8,857 nt of DNA, taken from assembly GCA_002781265.1 (NCBI GenBank), contig PETS01000094.1:1-8857 (forward strand), written 5' to 3'. The notes beneath the pieces are model-generated. The model was given only the letters and a program-made list of their open reading frames with translations. It was not told the origin of the DNA and did not search any database. How positions within the stretch are numbered: position 1 is the first letter of the stretch; every line of letters begins with the position of its first letter. Source of the stretch: Candidatus Falkowbacteria bacterium CG02_land_8_20_14_3_00_36_14. Its GTDB lineage: Bacteria > Patescibacteriota > Patescibacteriia > Patescibacteriales > UM-FILTER-36-11. This document shows positions 6,331 to 8,857 of this stretch, piece by piece. Position numbers and translations under genes: made by a program.

Positions 6331-6397
6331 TTATATATTTATTTATTTTTCTTCTAATTTCATTTTTTAACTGCCTAACTAACTTTTTTTATATAAT

Positions 6398-8857
6398 CTA
6401 ATTTTTTTCAAATTCATCAACTTTTTTATCTTCTCCTATCAATTCAACGTCAAATCCCAATCCTTTTAATTCCCTGACTAAAACATTAAATGATTCAGGC
6501 ACGTTTAATTTTGTTATGGGCTCTCCTTTAATAATTGATTCATAGGCCTTGCTCCGGCCCGGCACATCATCGGATTTAATAGTTAAAATTTCCTGCAGAG
6601 TATGCGCCGCTCCGTATGCCTCTAATGCCCAAACTTCCATTTCTCCAAATCTTTGTCCGCCAAATTGCGCTTTTCCGCCCAATGGCTGCTGAGTAATCAG
6701 CGAATAAGGCCCGATGGAACGCTGATGAATCTTATCTTCAACCATATGGTTTAACTTCATTATATATTTATAACCGACGGTTATCCGATTATCATAGGTT
6801 TCGCCGCTTTTACCGTCTACTAAATCTTGCTTACCGTCTGCTTTGTACCCGGCCTTTATTAATTCTTCCACTATGGTCTTTTCATTAATGCCGTTTAAGG
6901 GAGCGGTAACTATCTTATAATTAAGCTTTTTAGCCGCTAAGCCCAAATGCGTTTCCAATAACTGGCCTAGGTTCATTCTTGATATTACTCCCAGGGGGGA
7001 AAGAATAATGTCAATTGGAGTGCCGTCTTCCATAAAGGGCATATCTTCAAGCGGTACAATTTTAGAAACAACTCCTTTATTGCCATGCCGTCCGGCCATT
7101 TTATCTCCAATCTGAATCTTGCGCAGATTAGCCACTGATACTTGAATAGTTTGAATAACTCCAGCGCTTAATTTATCCCCTTCATCTCGGGAAAATATTT
7201 TTATATCTACCACTTTTCCATGTTCGCCATGCTCTAAATAAAGCGAGGAGTCGCGCACATCCTTGGCCTTTTCGCCAAAAATAGCGCGTAAAAGTTTTTC
7301 TTCGGCTGATAGCTCGGTTTCGCCTTTGGGAGTAATCTTGCCCACTAAAATATCTCTGGAAGAAACTTCAGCGCCAATTCTGACTATGCCACTTTCGTCC
7401 AAATCTTTCAGCTTTTCTTCTCCAATATTAGGAATATCATTAGTAACCAGCTCCGGGCCCAGTTTTGTATCCCTGATGTCAATTTTGTAATCCTCAATAT
7501 GAATAGATGAATAAACATCGTCACGAACTAATCTTTCAGAAATAATGATAGCATCTTCGTAATTATACCCTTCCCAGGTCATAAAAGCGACTAAAATATT
7601 CTGGCCTAAAGCCAATTCGCCATTATCAATGGCCGAGGAATCAGTTAATACTTGGCGTTTTTTTATTTTATCTCCTTTATTGACTATCGGGCGCTGATTA
7701 ATGCAGGTTGAAGCATTAGATCTTAAAAATTTAACTAAAGGATAAATTTTAATTTTTTCACTTTTATTTTCTTTAACAGCAATGCTGGCGCCGTCAATAT
7801 TAACTATTTCACCGTCTTCTTCGGCTAATATAACATGGCCTGAATCTTCGGCCGCTCGCGCTTCAATGCCTGTCCCCACAATCGGCGATTCAGCTTTAAT
7901 TAAAGGCACGGCCTGGCGCTGCATGTTCGTTCCCATTAAAGCTCTCTGGCCGTCATCATGTTCCATGAAAGGGATTAAAGCGGTGGCTACGGAAATAATT
8001 TGATGCGCGGCCACGCCGAAAAAATCAACTTTTACCACTTCTTCAGTATCCGGTTTCCCATATCTTCTCACTTCGCATTTATTCACTAAAAAATAACCGT
8101 CATTATCAATCGAAGTAACAGCCGAAGTGGTTATATATCTTTCTTCTTCAAAAGCGTCTAAATAAACAATTTCATCCGTAACTACCGGCTTAATCGGAAT
8201 CAACGCGCCGGCAGCTAATTTATTTTTTAAATCTTTGGTATGTTTCTTATTAATAACCTCTCCGGCTTTAATAATTATGCCGGCCTTTTTGTCTTTTATG
8301 TCTTCTCGGGAGATTTTACCTTCCAGCTGTTTGGAATTAATATCAATATCATGCAGCACTTTTCTATAAGGCGTCTCAATGAAGCCATATTTATTCAATC
8401 GGGCATAACTGGCAAAATGGCCGACCAAGCCGATATTCGGCCCTTCTGGAGTGGCAATCGGACAAATGCGCCCGTAATGAGTAGTATGGACATCGCGCAC
8501 GTCAAAACCGGCGCGCTCTCTGGTTAGTCCTCCCGGGCCCATGGCTGATAACCGGCGCTTATGCTCTAATTCCGCCAAAGGATTTGTTTGGTCCATGAAC
8601 TGCGAAAGCTGGGAAGACATAAAAAATTCCCTGACGACGCCAATAACCGGCCGGGCGTTAATTAATTTGCCAGGGGTTAAATTAACCATTTCGGCCGTGC
8701 TCATCCTATCCTTGACTATTCTTTCCATTCTGGCCAATCCGACCCGGAATTTATTTTGGATTAATTCTCCAACGGCCCGAACGCGCCTGTTGCCCAAATG
8801 ATCAATATCGTCTTCCAGCTCCTGAGTAACATTCAATCTTATTATCTCGCGGATAAT
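6398..8857 (-). CDS. rpoB: DNA-directed RNA polymerase subunit beta (N-terminal part outside window)
   Basis: This is the beta subunit of RNA polymerase. The frame is open to base 8857, giving 819 visible residues out of an expected 1,100-1,200. The missing part is the N-terminal third up to the segment before DDIDHLGNRR (E. coli beta around residue 443). Counting from the TTG at 8836-8834 as residue 1, the rifampicin-binding cluster SQLSQFMDQTNPLAEL-EHKRRLSAMGPGG covers about 75-103. Then come RDVHTTHYGRICPI and ATPEGPNIGL, the conserved NYEDAIIISERLV (425-437), the active-site GDKMAGRHGNKG (577-588, with Lys579 and Lys587 contacting substrate RNA), and the C-terminal GGQRFGEMEVWALEAYGAA (726-744), which packs against beta'. 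The beta insertion SI2 of E. coli is absent. The gene ends in TAG at 6400-6398 and is followed by rpoC on the same strand, the canonical order. No frameshift or internal stop is seen. Confidence 0.98.
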   Translation of the reverse strand: MIREIIRLNVTQELEDDIDHLGNRRVRAVGELIQNKFRVGLARMERIVKDRMSTAEMVNLTPGKLINARPVIGVVREFFMSSQLSQFMDQTNPLAELEHKRRLSAMGPGGLTRERAGFDVRDVHTTHYGRICPIATPEGPNIGLVGHFASYARLNKYGFIETPYRKVLHDIDINSKQLEGKISREDIKDKKAGIIIKAGEVINKKHTKDLKNKLAAGALIPIKPVVTDEIVYLDAFEEERYITTSAVTSIDNDGYFLVNKCEVRRYGKPDTEEVVKVDFFGVAAHQIISVATALIPFMEHDDGQRALMGTNMQRQAVPLIKAESPIVGTGIEARAAEDSGHVILAEEDGEIVNIDGASIAVKENKSEKIKIYPLVKFLRSNASTCINQRPIVNKGDKIKKRQVLTDSSAIDNGELALGQNILVAFMTWEGYNYEDAIIISERLVRDDVYSSIHIEDYKIDIRDTKLGPELVTNDIPNIGEEKLKDLDESGIVRIGAEVSSRDILVGKITPKGETELSAEEKLLRAIFGEKAKDVRDSSLYLEHGEHGKVVDIKIFSRDEGDKLSAGVIQTIQVSVANLRKIQIGDKMAGRHGNKGVVSKIVPLEDMPFMEDGTPIDIILSPLGVISRMNLGQLLETHLGLAAKKLNYKIVTAPLNGINEKTIVEELIKAGYKADGKQDLVDGKSGETYDNRITVGYKYIMKLNHMVEDKIHQRSIGPYSLITQQPLGGKAQFGGQRFGEMEVWALEAYGAAHTLQEILTIKSDDVPGRSKAYESIIKGEPITKLNVPESFNVLVRELKGLGFDVELIGEDKKVDEFEKN

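Noticed and set aside
7782..8801. Plus-strand open frames opposite rpoB
   Set aside because: All are serine- or isoleucine-rich antisense shadows of conserved RpoB segments.
8834..8836. TTG as the start of rpoB
   Set aside because: The frame continues to the window edge and the conserved beta sequence before DDIDHLGNRR requires several hundred more N-terminal residues.

Overview
The window looks like a piece of an AT-rich Candidatus Patescibacteria (CPR) genome, most likely Parcubacteria-like. The basis is the style of the RpoB and RpoC proteins (including a long lysine-rich coiled-coil insertion in RpoC), the end of a T4SS-pilin-like cysteine-rich exported protein, stand-alone small DUF proteins, and intergenic regions packed with short palindromic AT-rich repeats. 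The lineage is an inference from protein style; no 16S or other diagnostic RNA is present. All complete frames end in TAA or TAG and tryptophan is read from TGG, so nothing here indicates a recoded genome.

Layout, left to right. (1) Positions 1-420, plus strand: the 3' end of a membrane-anchored, cysteine-rich protein that runs off the left edge. (2) Positions 421-1274: an accessory stretch with two tiny plus-strand genes, a DUF4258-like protein (587-805) and a DUF2283-like protein (910-1122). They are interleaved with a terminator-like hairpin, a dispersed 'CATTGCGAGGAGCG' palindrome, and two same-orientation copies of an ATTCAT/ATGAAT palindromic repeat that bracket the DUF2283 gene. (3) Positions 1275-2189, plus strand: a complete beta subunit of a pyruvate/2-oxoacid:ferredoxin oxidoreductase (porB) without visible partner subunits. 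(4) Positions 2205-2235: a symmetric hairpin with A and T tracts, a bidirectional terminator between convergent transcripts. (5) Positions 8857-2251, minus strand: rpoB (5' part outside the window) followed by complete rpoC, the catalytic beta and beta' subunits of RNA polymerase, separated by a 163-base spacer holding another palindromic/tandem AT-rich repeat.

The rpoB-rpoC pair is ordinary core machinery and all its catalytic signatures are intact. PorB would give low-potential electron transfer from 2-oxoacids to ferredoxin if its alpha, gamma and delta partners are encoded elsewhere. The DUF4258/DUF2283 pair resembles a small toxin-antitoxin-like module by size and pairing, but its function is unproven. 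No stretch over 300 bases lacks a gene. None of the four visible start codons has a convincing Shine-Dalgarno sequence. I do not see a clearly new large system. The most interesting part is the repeat-laden small-gene block at 421-1274 and the cysteine-rich tail at the left edge.
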